A stretch of DNA of 35,801 bases, taken from assembly GCA_011319805.1 (NCBI GenBank), contig SJRY01000207.1:1-35801 (forward strand), written 5' to 3'. How positions within the stretch are numbered: the stretch's first letter is position 1; every line of letters begins with the position of its first letter. The position numbers and the translations under genes are program-made. This DNA is from Macrocybe gigantea (taxonomy: Eukaryota; Basidiomycota; Agaricomycetes; Agaricales; Callistosporiaceae). Of the stretch, positions 1-11,704 are shown in pieces. The notes beneath the pieces are model-generated. The model saw only the letters and a program-made list of their open reading frames with translations, was not told the DNA's origin and searched no databases.

Positions 1-949
1 TTTCCGGCGATGTAAGCATTGATTGGGTGAGCCAGCTCATGTCGTCCTTGCTGTAGATGCTCCAAGGTTCACTCGATTGTTTCCCCAAAGGGCTAGATTT
101 TCGCGCCATCTTGGTTGGAATGAAGATGGCCCAGCCCGGTTCGGGGGCCGAGGTGGACCATTCCGCTGTGACCGCGTAACGGTGCCTTCCTGGGTCTGGC
201 ATAGCACGAGGTTCTCGTCCTTTCTCCGTCTGCGAAGGCGTTTTTCGTTTTTCGTCGTCAGTGAAGATATAAGCGTCCATCCTTGTGTTTTTTTTTGGTT
301 GCGATGCTCAGTTGCTGCCCGAGTGTGCCGACACCTGGAGACAATATCGCCAAGGCACATGGATCCCACGTGGGATTCCATCTATGTAACCTAGCAACCC
401 TCCAGCGATTTTTATCGTTCACAGTAACAGGCAGACTTCCGAGGCAAAATGAATCGATTTCTTCAGCGTTTTCCACTCATGGGTTTGAGAGTTGAGTTTT
501 TAATGACTAACCCGGAGATCCCCCTCCTGATTCCGAATGCCTCCGCTAGTTTCCACGAGTCTGATGCCCCACATAAAGGTCTCGGGAAGCGATACTCTAA
601 TTGCGCTTATTTTTTTTTCTTTGGTTTTCTTGTCCGTCATCATTCCTGTCGCGCTCTTTCCGCTCTTTTATCTCGTCTTTAGACCCTTTATATCGACACC
701 GGCTTCAGTCCTGGCAGCTAAACCATTTTTCTTCCTATTCAACATTTCAACTAACCTTCCTTGGGAGTGGTCTAGGGCGTTCGGATATCCGGTTGCTTAA
801 TTTTGTGTTTCTGCTTCGTTTAGCCATAGGCACGGATAAGGCTTGCTCCGCTTGACCTCGAACGCCACGTCCGTCGGACGACGTCGTCCGATATCCTCCC
901 CTTTGCACCCTTCCCTCGAGCCCCCACAGCAGGTTATGCTGTTACACAG
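1..949. other. upstream intergenic region, no gene seen
   Basis: No reading frame here has recognisable protein features; the short open frames overlap on both strands and look like chance. The stretch from about 600 to 800 is pyrimidine-rich with T runs, as is common in fungal promoters, and leads up to the F-box-like gene starting at 950. Confidence 0.5.
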
Positions 950-2496
950 ATGGAGTTATCATTGGAGGCTTATCGCAACATAGTACAGAATGTCGGCAGT
1001 CGCGCTGACATTGCTACGTTGTGCCGGTCTCGAAGGGGTTCCAGTACGTTTGCGAACGCGCACTCTACAACACGCTCTACCTGCGCGACATCCAGAAGAC
1101 GATGGCCGTGTGTGCCACGCTAGGCAAACAGCCACGCGTGTCGATGTTGGTCGAGGCATTTACGATCTTCCTTTCGGATGATGACGACGATGACGAAGCC
1201 GACGACGAATACGAAAGTGCCGAGTCCGGACGCAGCGAGAGCGACGAGGAGGACGAAGGTGGCAGGTCGGGCAGTCCGAGAGCGGCTCCGCCAAAGGCTG
1301 CTCCGACTCTTCCGGACACGTACTGGGCCACCATCGCATACGCTCTGGAGCAGATGACGTACCTGCGCTTCCTCAACTTCCACATCTCTGGGAATCAGGA
1401 TAAGGCTGCTGCCTGGATTTTTAACAAGTGCGCGTTTCGCCTTCGCCGGTTTCATTGTGACCTGGATTGGGACGAGTACCTCGCCGCGTTTCTGAATACC
1501 CAAGACGACTTGGACGACCTTTATATCATAGACTATAACGAACACAATACTCCAACGCCTATTGCGGCCGCCAGCGGCAACGACACCCCTTCGCCCTCCC
1601 TTTCTCTTGACACGCGCTCCCTTCCCAAGCTCAACACTCTGGAGTGCACATTTTCCGAAGCAGCCATCGCGCTTGTACCCGGCAGGCCCATCACGCATCT
1701 CAAGACGTGCTTCTCGCACTCGGGCATCCCAGAGAAGCGCGCCGAGCTGGACGTCCTGTTTTCCAAAATCAAGCTGTCGACGCGCTCGCTGCGGTCCTTG
1801 GACATCGCGGACTCGGAGTACAGCGAATCTTTCTCGCTGGAGCTGCTCTCCGCCATCGTTCGCTCGGATTCGACTACGGCGGACTTGCGCTACGTTGGGA
1901 CGTTGGTTCTGCCGATTCTAGGCAAAGAGGTGCGTGTGCATTTTTGGCTGTTCCCATCTTCATTTCCCTTCGTTACGCTTTGATGGTCATTATTCCCCGC
2001 CGGCCCATTCTCCCTGTTTTCCTTTTTGCTTTCGCTTATAAATTAAACGCTTAAAAACTTCTTTCCTTCCATTATCAAAAATTATCAAATGTCATCCTTT
2101 TTTTTTCCGGGATGTCATCCACATACCCGGCCGTCTGGACTCGTCCAACGATGCGCGTATCACTGATCAACCTGTTTGATATGCGGCTTGTTTTTCCCAA
2201 CCATCTCTTTGTGCCTTCCTATATTGGATAACTCTTTGCTCACTTCTTTTTTTTTTCCCTCAAAGCGGCTTCAATTCTACGCGCTCCTGATGAGACTTCC
2301 TCGCATCCAATGTGTTGAAGTGGAAGTATCCGAATGGGTCCCACCGCCGTCCACCCCGGCAGCTTTTAGAGCTCTGGCCAGCGAAATTAGATTATACAGC
2401 CCGACCGTTACTCGCGTTGTCTTTGTTCATGACTTTGACAGGACAGTCGTCAGCGCCGTTAACGGCGTCTGCAGAGTATTCAGATGTCAATATTGA
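950..2496 (+). CDS. F-box-like / LRR-type hypothetical protein 1 (one or two apparent frameshifts)
   Basis: Two exons are proposed, 950-1929 and 2266-2496, joined by an intron with donor GTGCGT and a T-rich acceptor. The start at 950 gives MELSLEAYRNIVQNV, then a CR(V)SKGFQYVCERALYNTLYL segment, which is how agaricomycete F-box-like proteins open. The frame must move by one base near 1025 (TGCCG-GTC), as if a base were missing. Residues 65-110 form an acidic Asp/Glu/Ser-rich loop; after it come leucine-rich strands such as LRFLNFHI and LRSLDIAD. It is a paralogue of the gene at 28457-29808, sharing AF+LRR+...WDE+...FL..Q..L and a closing FY..LM+L segment. A second frame change near 2440-2470 would give an ILWREQ ending with a stop at 2518. 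The role, perhaps substrate recognition for ubiquitin ligase, is inference. Confidence 0.7.
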
Positions 2497-3092
2497 CATC
2501 CTCTGGAGAGAACAATAATGCTCTTGGCTATCTTCCATTTGAACTCGGTGCGTAGGTGTATTCGCCCCCGATTATTACGTGTGGCTGACAGTCCGGACCG
2601 TGCATTCCTAGACTCTTTTAATTTCATGAATGCATAATAGCTCCGTCCACCCTTGCTCAGGCTCAATGTTCGTCGCTTCCTGCTATTCTTCTTGTAGCCC
2701 TGATCCGAGACACGTTTATCCTGCATTTCCTATTGAATCATACCCTCCTTGAATCGCTTGTTTTCCATAACCATGTTGACCGCTTTTTAACTCGCTGTAT
2801 CGAAAATCGTTCGACTTGCATGGACCTCTGTTCATTCCTTTCGTACAAGTGTCTTCAATCCTTGATGGACTTTTTTTCCTGACTTTTTCTTATGACTTGG
2901 GCTAATTCATCGGGTGTTTCTTTCTATCCAGTGTATCACTTCACATGGAAAAAGATCTTGTTTCTGTCCCGGCTTGTGACGTCATGGATGACGACAAGGC
3001 AACTAACTCTGATTCTCGTGTTGCCTAAAAGCAGCAAACACGCGGTCGGCCTACAATGCGCGTCACTCAGCGTAGAATGACGGCGCAGAGGC
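2497..3092. other. intergenic region
   Basis: AT-rich spacer between F-box-like gene 1 and the CsbD-like gene. No coding frame with support was seen. The last 100 bases are the proximal promoter of the CsbD-like gene. Confidence 0.5.
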
Positions 3093-3100
3093 TATAAAAG
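3093..3100 (+). promoter_or_regulatory. TATA box of the CsbD-like gene
   Basis: TATAAAAG lies 86 bases upstream of the ATG at 3179. Between them is a C-rich leader with a CAACCCCCCACCATC stretch, typical of strongly expressed fungal promoters. Confidence 0.6.
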
Positions 3101-3178
3101 CAAAAGGCCACCGACCCTAGGGGGGGCACCAGTCTCTCATTCAACCCCCCACCATCTTTATTGAACTCTCCTGTGAAC

Positions 3179-3678
3179 ATGTCTTCCACGTCTGGCGAAC
3201 CCGAGTAGGCTCTCCACGCATCTCTGTATAGTGCGACAGGACATCTGACGCGTTTGTTGAAGCAAATCCACCGGCCAGTATCACTCAGTGAAGGGAACGG
3301 TCGTTGAAGCGGTACGACCTGATCTGAGAGAACAGAGTGCATATATGCGTCCTCTATCCATCAGGATGACGCGAATGTCCTAGGTCGGTAACCTTACTGG
3401 CTCGGAGTCTTGGCGGAACTCTGGAAAGCAGGAGCATGAGGAAGGCGAGGCGGAATATAAGGCTGCTCAAGCCAAAGGATACGTCGAGGGTCTCGGCGAT
3501 CGCGTCGCTGGCTACAAGGACTCCGTCGTAGGGGCTATCACGAGCGACAAAGCTCAAGAAACTTCAGGCTCGAGTTCTCTCATCATCATCATCGTCCGAA
3601 ACTTTGTTAAGCGCTGTTTTGACAGGAAATATCCAGAAGGAGAAAGGAAAGGCTCAGCAAGAGCTTAACAAGCCTTGA
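3179..3678 (+). CDS. CsbD-like stress protein (mismatch/cruciform DNA recognition protein type)
   Basis: Four exons: 3179-3204, 3263-3311, 3384-3567 and 3626-3678, giving 103 residues. The small, very hydrophilic protein has the repeated helical pattern of CsbD: a VKGTVVEAVGNLTG segment, EAEYKAAQAKGYVEG, then VAGYKDSVVGAI and a closing NIQKEKGKAQQELNKP. Basidiomycete members are often named after Ustilago Hmp1, a mismatched-base-pair and cruciform DNA recognition protein; the bacterial family is stress-induced. The start follows a TATA box and gives the usual MSSTSGEP opening. Introns 1 and 2 are GT-AG. Intron 3 (3568-3625) must start with GCTCGA to restore the conserved ending; reading through it instead gives an unrelated tail. 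A degraded donor site or a GC-AG intron are both possible. Confidence 0.8.
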
Positions 3679-3851
3679 ACGCATTCTTTCGTTACCGCGG
3701 ATCAGAATTTGCATGTTAAAGTTTGGGTATAACTTCATGTAATTATAGGTACATGCCATTGAATTCTATCACCAGTTTCTTCATCATAGTTACATGCATC
3801 CTTGATAACAGTTAAATTACACATACCGACACTTCCGACGCCTCTCCTCAC
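3679..3851. other. convergent 3' spacer
   Basis: Short AT-rich interval between the stop of the CsbD-like gene (+) and the stop of the thiamine-diphosphate enzyme (-). It presumably holds both 3' ends. Confidence 0.4.
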
Positions 3852-6074
3852 TCAGATCTTTGCCAGAACACAGTCGACAACGGCACATCTCCGCTCTTGC
3901 AGAACGATTTTCACAGCCTCGTTGATGGCATTTTCTAAGGCCTGTTTCCCACCCTCCTCTCCGACGCCAACACGCTTTCCCCATGCCCAGCCGGATGAAG
4001 CAGCCACGGCGATCTGGGCATAATCAGGACATTCTGGTCCGAAGCCAACGGTAAGCGTATCGCCAACAGCTTTGCTCCCGTGTCCAATCGGATGAACCCC
4101 CAACATGGAGAGTTTCGGTGACTATTTTGGAGAACGAGGCGACAATTAGCAGACCTTCAGTCACCAAAAAATTCAAGACTGACATTCCAACCGCCGTTAT
4201 TTAGAACAATTGTCAGATATGGCTATCATTATCAAGTCAGGGAAGGCATCGACGGACAATCAGCGAACACCTACCGTATTATATTTCTAGCCATCCAGTA
4301 GCCGATGCCGGTACGCCAAACAGGAAAGAGCCGTCACCAACAATGGCGACAATCAAGTCATAACCTTCTCCTGCTCTATCAGACGCGGGAACGCCATAAA
4401 TCTGGCCGCCCAAATACGCGCCGACCGCAGCACCCAATGCATATCCCAACGACGAGCCGCCTGAAGAAAGTACGCTGCCTGGAAGTTCGGGCCGAAGATG
4501 TGCCCAAGCCGCAGGGTAGTTGCTGATCGACTCGTTCAGGATCAGCGTGCGCCGACCCTTGCTTGGTGTCTGCGATTGAATGGTTTGGCGAAGGACCCCG
4601 AGTATATTGGGAACCGTAATGGATGAGGATGCACTGCCCAGGGAATTGTATTCGGGAAACGTTGCTCTGCTTCGTCAAGTGTTCGAACCATCTTTGCGTG
4701 TCGGCTGTGAGTCTCTCCGCACGGTTCTTGAGAGCCTGGCTCGCCATACGCCCTGATCCTTGTCAAGCTCGTTGACGACGTCGGTAATGTCTTGAGGGCG
4801 AGGCCTGCATCGGCCGGCACACAAGTTCTGCGGCGACGTGCCAATAACCGGTATTCTCCTTGAGCGGATCGCCGCTATCCACGACGAACACGCGGGCCGT
4901 ATCGTTGGGCTTGTCGTTCGCTGGATCCAGGGTAAGGCGCAGTCAACGACCAGGACGACGTCGGCAGTTTTGAGAAGAGGGCTATGTGTGCCCGGAGCGA
5001 GGAACGTCACCCCGGCGAAGAACGGGTGCGAGAATGGTACACTGACGCTGTTGGGACAGGATACGATGATCGGAATGGCGAGGAGCGTGGACAGTGAAGT
5101 GAGCTGCGGGATCGCTGAATGGTTCTGCCCGAGATAGCTGGTGATGATGAGAGGTGCTTGAGCCGAGAGAAGAGCGGACGCGATGCGGGTCGCAGCTTTT
5201 GTGACGGTTAGCGATGGAAGATTCGCAGTAGATGGACAGTGACAACGAACCAGTTGGAGAAAGAGCGCTGGGTTCAATGGGAGGCCATTTATCAGAATCG
5301 GCGGGGGTCTCCAACAAAGACTTGGGAACCTCCTCTTCCATTACCTCTCTCCGACTCCATAGATAAACTGGCCCCTTGGGTTCGCTCATCGCTCTGCGAG
5401 ATAGGATGAGAGGCGATTGAATGATTGAATGGTCAAGCACAGAGAAATCGACAAGCGCACATCTGCAACGATCTCTTGACCGTCTTCGCGACGGTCGCTC
5501 CGCTCCCGAACTGGCCCGTATATCGCATGTACTGGCGCACGATGGCCGGTTGGTCGGGTATGTCTGAACTTTGCGTTCAGCTTCGTGCTGTGCTTTACGT
5601 CGGAGAGCGGGAGGTGGGCTCAGACGTACCCTGCGGCCACATGATCCATTCGTTTCGCGTCCCCTTGTGCTCCCCTCTGCGCTGAACGGTGATGCGCCCG
5701 CGTAGATTAAGACGGGGGTACGACTCCTGTCGACGTTGTGGACGGCTCCGGCCAATGCCTTTCGCAGGATTCAAAACACGAAAAGAAGAATTACTCCAAG
5801 GGGACTGCCTCACCTGAGTCCCAACGTCGACGTGGACAATGACAGCTGCGGGCTTCCCCGTCGCTTGGGCATAGCCCTGAGCGGCGCTGAGAGCCACCAT
5901 CTCGTTTGGGCAGGTCACGATCTCTGGCCTGGTGCGCCCATTTCCGTCCTCTTCGACCCTCTGTCGCTGCAGGTCCTCGAGCAAGGCAGGGTGATCGGAT
6001 CCCCAGTTGACGAAAGCGTGCGTGATCCCTGCATCCGCAAGCGTTTTCAGAAAGATGGAGGAGGACGTGTACAT
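3852..6074 (-). CDS. thiamine-diphosphate-dependent enzyme, acetolactate synthase/benzoylformate decarboxylase-like (multiple apparent frameshifts)
   Basis: Seven exons on the minus strand: 6074-5814, 5758-5630, 5563-5461, 5393-5251, 5195-4275, 4222-4184 and 4121-3852, about 620 residues. The N-terminal pyrimidine-binding domain has FVNWGSDHPALLEDL and CPNEMVALSAAQGYAQATG, with the Glu that activates the cofactor. A central domain follows (LIITSYLGQN...VLVVDCALPW). The C-terminal cofactor domain has SSGGSSLGYALGAAVGAYLGG, the Mg-binding GDGSFLFGVP and LTIVLNNGGWN. It probably performs ThDP chemistry on 2-oxo acids; the substrate cannot be told. At least eight single-base frame breaks occur, near 5668, 4928, 4815, 4796, 4737, 4660, 4296 and 4283. 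Most look like a missing base in a short run, and the conserved protein resumes each time. This could be consensus error or a young pseudogene. Confidence 0.8.
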
Positions 6075-6864
6075 TCTAATGCTACCACGGAGTCCGAGTG
6101 GTGGAGGATGCGTGTCAGAATAGGAGCTTGGAGCACGCCCTCCCGCGTTGACCGCTATCATATACCCTGGGGAATCCTTTTATCGGTGGTCAGAACGTAT
6201 CTCAGGTGCAGGTCACCTGAGCGTCTTTGGCGTGGTTCGGCGTGGTCGGCACCTGAGAAACGTCTTTGCGGTTTTTCTGATGGTGATTTTTGAACTTGAT
6301 TTGCATGGAAATCGGTGGGCGTCGAACCTGGTGGATAACATGCCGAAGCCCGTCCTTGCAGACGCAAACAATTTTTGAGAACGATTGGAGTTGACACTGG
6401 TAAGAGTTTCCAAGTGTCAACCGCGTCAAATAAGTGCCCACGGGCAGTCAACGTGAGCTTTTGCGGGCTTTCGCTCAATCTCCATCTGGCAGGCCTGCGA
6501 CGAGTAAAGAATCCAGAACTGTTGCGATATATTCTCTTGCGCCGTTTGGGCTGCTAATTGGTGTCACATAACCGTTATTCAGTGGTCGCCCTGCACTTTA
6601 CTTCGTCGTTCCTCTGGCTGGGAACCCATTTGACACATCCTCTTATGGAAGCGAGGCTTCGCGCTAAACGAAACATCAGAACAGCCGCAATGCTTTCATT
6701 CTCAAGATGCTAAACATCCGCCAAGGTTTGTGAGGGTGCGTCACAAACTTATGGTCATTCATATCGTACAGGCGAAAGGGCCAACATCACACATCCGTCT
6801 CCAAGCTCGCTGACCGCGACACTGTGAGATGAAGACCCTGCACTGTTGCTAGTCGCTCACCTCC
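6075..6864. other. intergenic region, promoter side of the ThDP enzyme
   Basis: Spacer between the start of the ThDP enzyme (-) and the stop of the secreted peptide (-). Nothing recognisable was seen; open frames here overlap in several registers and lack family features. Confidence 0.4.
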
Positions 6865-7098
6865 TTAGTAGACCTCGTCGAGATCTTCGTCATCGCGTGA
6901 TCCGTTCTTGCAGCAGAACCAGCAGCTGCCGGCGTGCTGAGGGTGCCATCCAGGAGGGCAGCGGTGCGGACGCGGTGCACATTCCCTGGTGCAGATCTGT
7001 GCGACGAGGTCCGTGTCCATGACCATTCCCATCGGATTTGCGACGACAAATTGGCCGAGGGTGGCGAAGGCGACGATGAGAGGGAGGAAGTACTTCAT
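6865..7098 (-). CDS. small secreted cysteine-rich protein
   Basis: Single-exon frame of 77 residues. The first 21 residues form a clear signal peptide (MKYFLPLIVAFATLGQFVVA) with a hydrophobic core and a small residue before the likely cut. The mature part has six cysteines in the order C-x3-C-x6-C-x11-C-x2-CC and then an acidic, cysteine-free tail (DDEDLDEVY). Size, leader and cysteine content match fungal small secreted proteins; I do not recognise a named family. Upstream in-frame ATGs exist, but the one at 7098 starts directly with the signal peptide. A TATA box sits at 7287-7280, and a plausible 5' UTR intron lies at about 7223-7168. Effector, antimicrobial or wall roles are all possible. 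Confidence 0.7.
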   Translation of the reverse strand: MKYFLPLIVAFATLGQFVVANPMGMVMDTDLVAQICTRECAPRPHRCPPGWHPQHAGSCWFCCKNGSRDDEDLDEVY

Positions 7099-7167
7099 AT
7101 CTGATGGGCAGGAGGTCAGGTGTGCTGGTATGAATCGCAAATGAAACGCGTCTCACTGATTGAGAAC

Positions 7168-7223
7168 TGAAACAGGCGATGCAGATGGGTCAGTGAAGGA
7201 GTGGGCCGTTTGATAAGACTCAC
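7168..7223 (-). other. possible 5' UTR intron of the secreted peptide gene
   Basis: On the minus strand GTGAGTC...GCCTGTTTCAG spans about 56 nt, with good donor and acceptor consensus, between the TATA box and the ATG. Only transcript data could confirm it. Confidence 0.35.
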
Positions 7224-7279
7224 TGACCAGTTCTTAGGTTGGCGAAGACCGATGGTTCTGCTCCTCACAGATACCGCGC

Positions 7280-7287
7280 CTTTTATA
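7280..7287 (-). promoter_or_regulatory. TATA box of the secreted peptide gene
   Basis: TATAAAAG on the minus strand, about 190 bases before the ATG; part of that distance is a likely leader intron. Confidence 0.5.
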
Positions 7288-8653
7288 CGCAAGAAAAGGG
7301 CTCCTTACGGCCGCGCCGAGAACCACGATTGCGGGGCTTGCAGGGCCCGACATGAAGAATGGAATTAATATTTAGAGCTCTTCCTGATTCCTGGCCGGTT
7401 CGGAGAACTTCTTCCCTGACGCGGACGAGTTCCACTGCACTGAGTGTCTCTCCTCGCGCCCCCAGGCAAGGAAATGCCTCAAGGATATACTTGAATAACC
7501 TATCATAGTCTACGATTGGGACTGTGCGCGGCAGCAGGTTTCATCGGCCAACAACTACCTCAGCGACTGAGCGCATGTCAAGGTCCGTTATTCGGCTCAG
7601 TTGTGCCCCACTTTCGTAACTTATTGACGTTGCGAATGATTCTTGTTGCCCCAGTCTCGTAATGCCTACTCTGTTTCTCCCTTTTCCCCTTGCGAATGAA
7701 CGGCGTCTTCGCTCACCCGGAAACAAACGCAAGACTTTGTCTCACTTATTTTCAGCAACCGACATTTCCTGGCTTCAATCCTTTTGCTGGTGTGACGGCT
7801 CAGGTCTGCCTACGTTTCTAGCTTCGCCCTCCCGTTTCACCATGGGCACTACCCTTGCTGTTAAGGTGGACGAAGCTACTCGATCTTTTCTTGGACGCCT
7901 TCTCTTCTTACGCATGGTTCTGCCTTCTGGTCCTCCTATCTGATCGTCTCGTCTTTGTGTAGCATCAGAACACTAGAAGATGATTCCCATTCATCATGTG
8001 TGGAACACGGGTTCGTGTAACTCGTCCGGGGCGATGCAAAAGCGCGACCTCGGCGGTTCGGAAGGATCATAGATCACTGTCTATTGTTCATATAAGGGGT
8101 TCTTGGTCAGTGCGCCTTGTTCGTTCTATCGACCAGTTAATATCTCGACGGTGTGCGCAAATGATCAATCTCATTGTGGAAGGCCGCTCAGTCTCAACAA
8201 CTCAACACCTACCCGACCTTACAACTCCCATCATGGTGCTGGAGGACGACCTGTGCAAGCACGGTATTCACTTCGGAAGAATAGCATGAGCGATTTCTCT
8301 GCAGGGAATATCTACTCAGCTCCATTGGCTATAATTACCAAAACACTAATCCGTCATCGGAAATTGGAGTTGACTGTCCCTAGTGCAAGCATTCGTCCGT
8401 TATGCCCGCAAGTTGTTCCCTGCAGTGAGGCGTGGCCTAAGCTGTTTCGCAAGTGCTTCGCCGCTTTTGAATTCGGAGTAATTTGAGTCGACGTCTGAGT
8501 CTACAAGATGTAGTGGGATCGATTCCTACCGGCACAGTAGTCTACTGTCGTCCTTAGTTCTACGAACAAGTCCGCATTTCATATATTCTGACTTGACTAT
8601 TATACAGTTACCGAATTTCCTTGTTGTAAATGCCGGGGAAGGCCATTCATTCC
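7288..8653. other. intergenic region
   Basis: About 1.4 kb between the promoter of the secreted peptide and the 3' end of the carboxypeptidase. No frame shows family features. A T-arm-like palindromic stretch at 8513-8529 was checked and dismissed as a tRNA. Confidence 0.4.
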
Positions 8654-10816
8654 TCAGGTGGAACTCAATGAATTCCCGGACATGATCTGTGTGAACATCT
8701 GAGCTGCTGCCTGGCCGACTGCAAGCGTTCCAAACTGAGGAAGGCAAAAAGTTAAAAGAACATTTCAGGGCGAAACAGATCTGGAACTCGCCTTGTACGC
8801 GGGAACTTCGTGGCCGGCGCCGTAAATGCGGATGTACGAAAAGCTGCCCGCATTCTTGAACTGGCCGGCGGTCTGACCAGCTACGGTGTACGTTTGGAAC
8901 TGCTGTTGGTGATATAATGTGCTGAATTGCGTGTTGAGAGCGTCCACCTGTCAAGCATTGGTCAGGAACAAGAAGATGGTCCAAGACAGAATAAGATGCT
9001 GACCATGGCTTCCACTCCATTGAAGTTGAGAATGTAATCCTGTGTGCCCGATACTGGTGAACTAAGGAGGGCAGAGAAGGGGACACTCTGACTCACTGCA
9101 TCACCGTCGAAGATTATGGTCCTGACCTGGAAAAAAAAATAAGGAACGATGAGGATTAAAAGGCGATCTATCACAGCCGTACGCCAGCGTTAATAACTTT
9201 CTCAAGATCTGGTCTCGAGTTTCTCATCCAGTCACCAGTGGCAGCGAAATTGCTGTACACGTTGCCGTTTGTGATTTGCCAAGTCACCTCTGCTCCGATC
9301 CGGGATGCCACAGATTGCAAGTAGCTGGAGATGTCCGGAGGATACGGGTCCGGGTTCGTCGCAAGGACGTAATATACCTGCGCACATCAGATGTTGAACG
9401 TTGACACTGAAAGATGCAGCAAGGTCAGGCACGTACGTCAAAGTTGCCTGCCAAAGGAGAAAGAATGTTGTTGTTGCAGAAACTTTGAGCTTGTGAGCAC
9501 ACAGAATTCGAGCCGCCGTTGTAGCAGTTTGTGATCTATCCAGAGTCTGCGGTCAATATCATTCATGACAAGATGAGGCGGTGGAAAAAAAAAATTACCT
9601 GGGTCCGGCAGCCTGTTGGTGAGGTCCATGAAGTATTGGCACGAGATATAACGGACGACGAGACCAGCGGATGGTAAGGGTTCGATGCTGCATAGGTGAT
9701 ATATCCAGGGTATTGGACCAAGGGGTCCTATTTCCCGTCTTAACATCGTGATGGATTTATAGCAAAAGAGATCGCGCACAGTCAAGCCATCACCAACGCC
9801 GAGTACTTTAAGATTCAGTGTCAGCCCGGAGATCCTGCCAGCAGCAATGGCAGCGTTCTGGTCCAGGAAGTAGCTGGAGAAAGCGTGGAAAGTCTGAAAT
9901 TGAACATCGTTAAAAGCAACCTACGATGCAAACGTTGGACCATAATGTCCGCCATAGCTGGAACGGGGGATGCACGAGGGATGCACGACGTGCTTGCAGT
10001 GAGGTCGAGAATGCGACTTAATTCAAGCATTTCACGTACGACTCTGTCCAAATAGCGAGGTCGCTCTTCTGAAACTTCGTAAAACGGGAATCATTCAACC
10101 AAATTTGCAAGAATGTCCAAACGTCCGCAGCCGCCTGTTGGGACGTTCCAACTTGTAGGTCTCCGTGCGAGAAACCTACGCCAACAGGCTGGTCGATGTA
10201 CAAGACGTTGGCCTCGTTGTTCCAGGAAAAAGGGTTCAAGGTGACAGAACGACTGTCGTTGGTAATGCGGCAGGGTCCATGCTCCTGCAGCAAACCGATC
10301 ATACTAGAGCTTCCAGGCTGTCAGTATGGCAGAAACGATGCAATGAGTAAGAAGGATGGAAACTATGAGGCGGCACGTACGCCGCCATTGAACCACAATG
10401 CTAACGGCGCCGTGTCAGGGTTCTTGCGAGATTCGAAAAACCAAAACCTAGACAAAACAGCCATCAGAGAAGGGGGAACTTACGATGACAGTCGCATGTA
10501 CTCACCAAAGGCTCTTGGTTGCGGTCAGATCTCCATAACCGGACGCTTGATTAACGCCAGGGGTGGTCTCTGAAGAAGAATATGGCATGATGAAAAGATC
10601 GTGTCGCAGTACTCGCTCACCGCAGATTCCAGAGTTGTCCACCACGCGCAGTTTTCCGGGTGTTGTGGCGGCAACGCTGAACGATCCGGGCCTGGAAAAG
10701 TTTAATGACTTCGGAACGCCACCGATTACACCATCCACGATAGGAATTTGTTGCCCAAGGACTCCAAGACCAGAAAATGCGGTCGACGCCGCTAGCAAAG
10801 TCTTAATGTGAACCAT
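8654..10816 (-). CDS. serine carboxypeptidase, peptidase family S10, secreted
   Basis: Multi-exon gene on the minus strand. The ATG at 10816 opens a signal peptide (MVHIKTLLAASTAFSGLGVLG). Family landmarks follow in order: the substrate-binding NGG|PGSSS region (exon from 10317), YIDQPVGVGFSHG, the nucleophile motif ESYGGHYGP, an Asp region IIFDGDA...YILNFNGVE and the His motif GAGHEVPAYK, then an AAAQMFTQIMSG tail. The serine codon of ESYGG is itself split by an 82-nt intron (10039-9958). This family removes C-terminal residues at acidic pH, in the vacuole or outside the cell; the leader suggests secretion, and no C-terminal anchor is seen. The last intron (8791-8735) is GC-AG with donor GCGAGT. 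The junction near 9925-9895 is unresolved: only 31 nt separate the exons and the frame is off by one. The usual cysteine in GGPGCSS is a serine. Confidence 0.85.
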
Positions 10817-10863
10817 TGTGAGGGAGGAAGGAAGCTTCTCTATGAGAGGACTCTGCACCGGCA

Positions 10864-10871
10864 GTTATAAA
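10864..10871 (-). promoter_or_regulatory. TATA-like box of the carboxypeptidase gene
   Basis: TTTATAAC on the minus strand, about 50 bases upstream of the ATG at 10816. Confidence 0.35.
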
Positions 10872-11704
10872 CGAGTCAGATACCTTCCCAGTGGTATTGT
10901 CGGATCACGCAGAACTATCGTTTTTCATAGCAACCCATAGGTACATGTCATTCCACACTGGAAAGAGAAGCTTTCAATGATGAGCACCATGCGGCCACTT
11001 GGTTGATAAGTTGCGTTAAATTTAGATACCGCCGTGTAACGCGTGCAAAGTTATCGCACTTAATCCTCATGCTTGATGTTTGCGCGGAGATGTTCTATGG
11101 CTATACGTTAAAGGAATGAGGTCCACAAGGTCTTCGCAGTGAAGGTCGGGCCGTTGCCATGCCGGTAGTCCAAGTGACTCCTTGCCATGCGATGGCAAAT
11201 AATAAGGCCCAAGATTTAGTCCTTGTCCACAAGGAAGAAACGCGGCAGATAGAGAACAGGGACATTAGACGACCGCCGTTAGGAGAAATCGACGTCGACC
11301 GCCTGATGGACGTAAGACTGCGCATCGACGAGGTTTTTTCTGTCAATGAAAAGACCGAGAATCTCGTGGAAGTATCACAGAATATCTGGTGGTATGAAAC
11401 AGCATAGGTTATTCGTTGTCATATTCATCGAGAACAGAAGATTATTGCTGAATTCGAGCGCGATTGGGTCTTCGGGTCACGTCACCATATTGGCATGATT
11501 TCTTCCTCTGTTGTCCTGTAAACGTGCACGTTAGTAATGTTGCAGTCCCAGACATTGCTGATGAATTGGCCCTTTTTGATCGTCGAAATGCCTCACTTTA
11601 AGCAAACTATGGTTGATCGTCGTCAACAACGATGGCGATGCTGTTTGGTCGTATTGATCGAGTCTGCTACCAACCAAAACAGATCTTTTGACTTCAAACT
11701 CATA
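10872..11704. other. divergent intergenic region
   Basis: Separates the carboxypeptidase (-) from the basic protein gene (+) and so should hold both promoters. A minus-strand open frame at 11101-11346 has a coding-like look in parts, but stops interrupt the alternative registers. I see no gene I can support. Confidence 0.35.

Noticed and set aside
3580..3596. CATCATCATCATC repeat near the CsbD-like gene
   Set aside because: Short simple repeat inside an intron with no sign of function.
5736..6293. 185-codon open frame on the plus strand
   Set aside because: Antisense to exon 1 and the promoter of the ThDP enzyme, whose protein features are unambiguous.
8513..8529. T-arm-like stem-loop (GTGGG-loop-CCTAC) resembling the end of a tRNA
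   Set aside because: No matching acceptor, D or anticodon arms lie upstream at the right distance, and the T-loop is not canonical.
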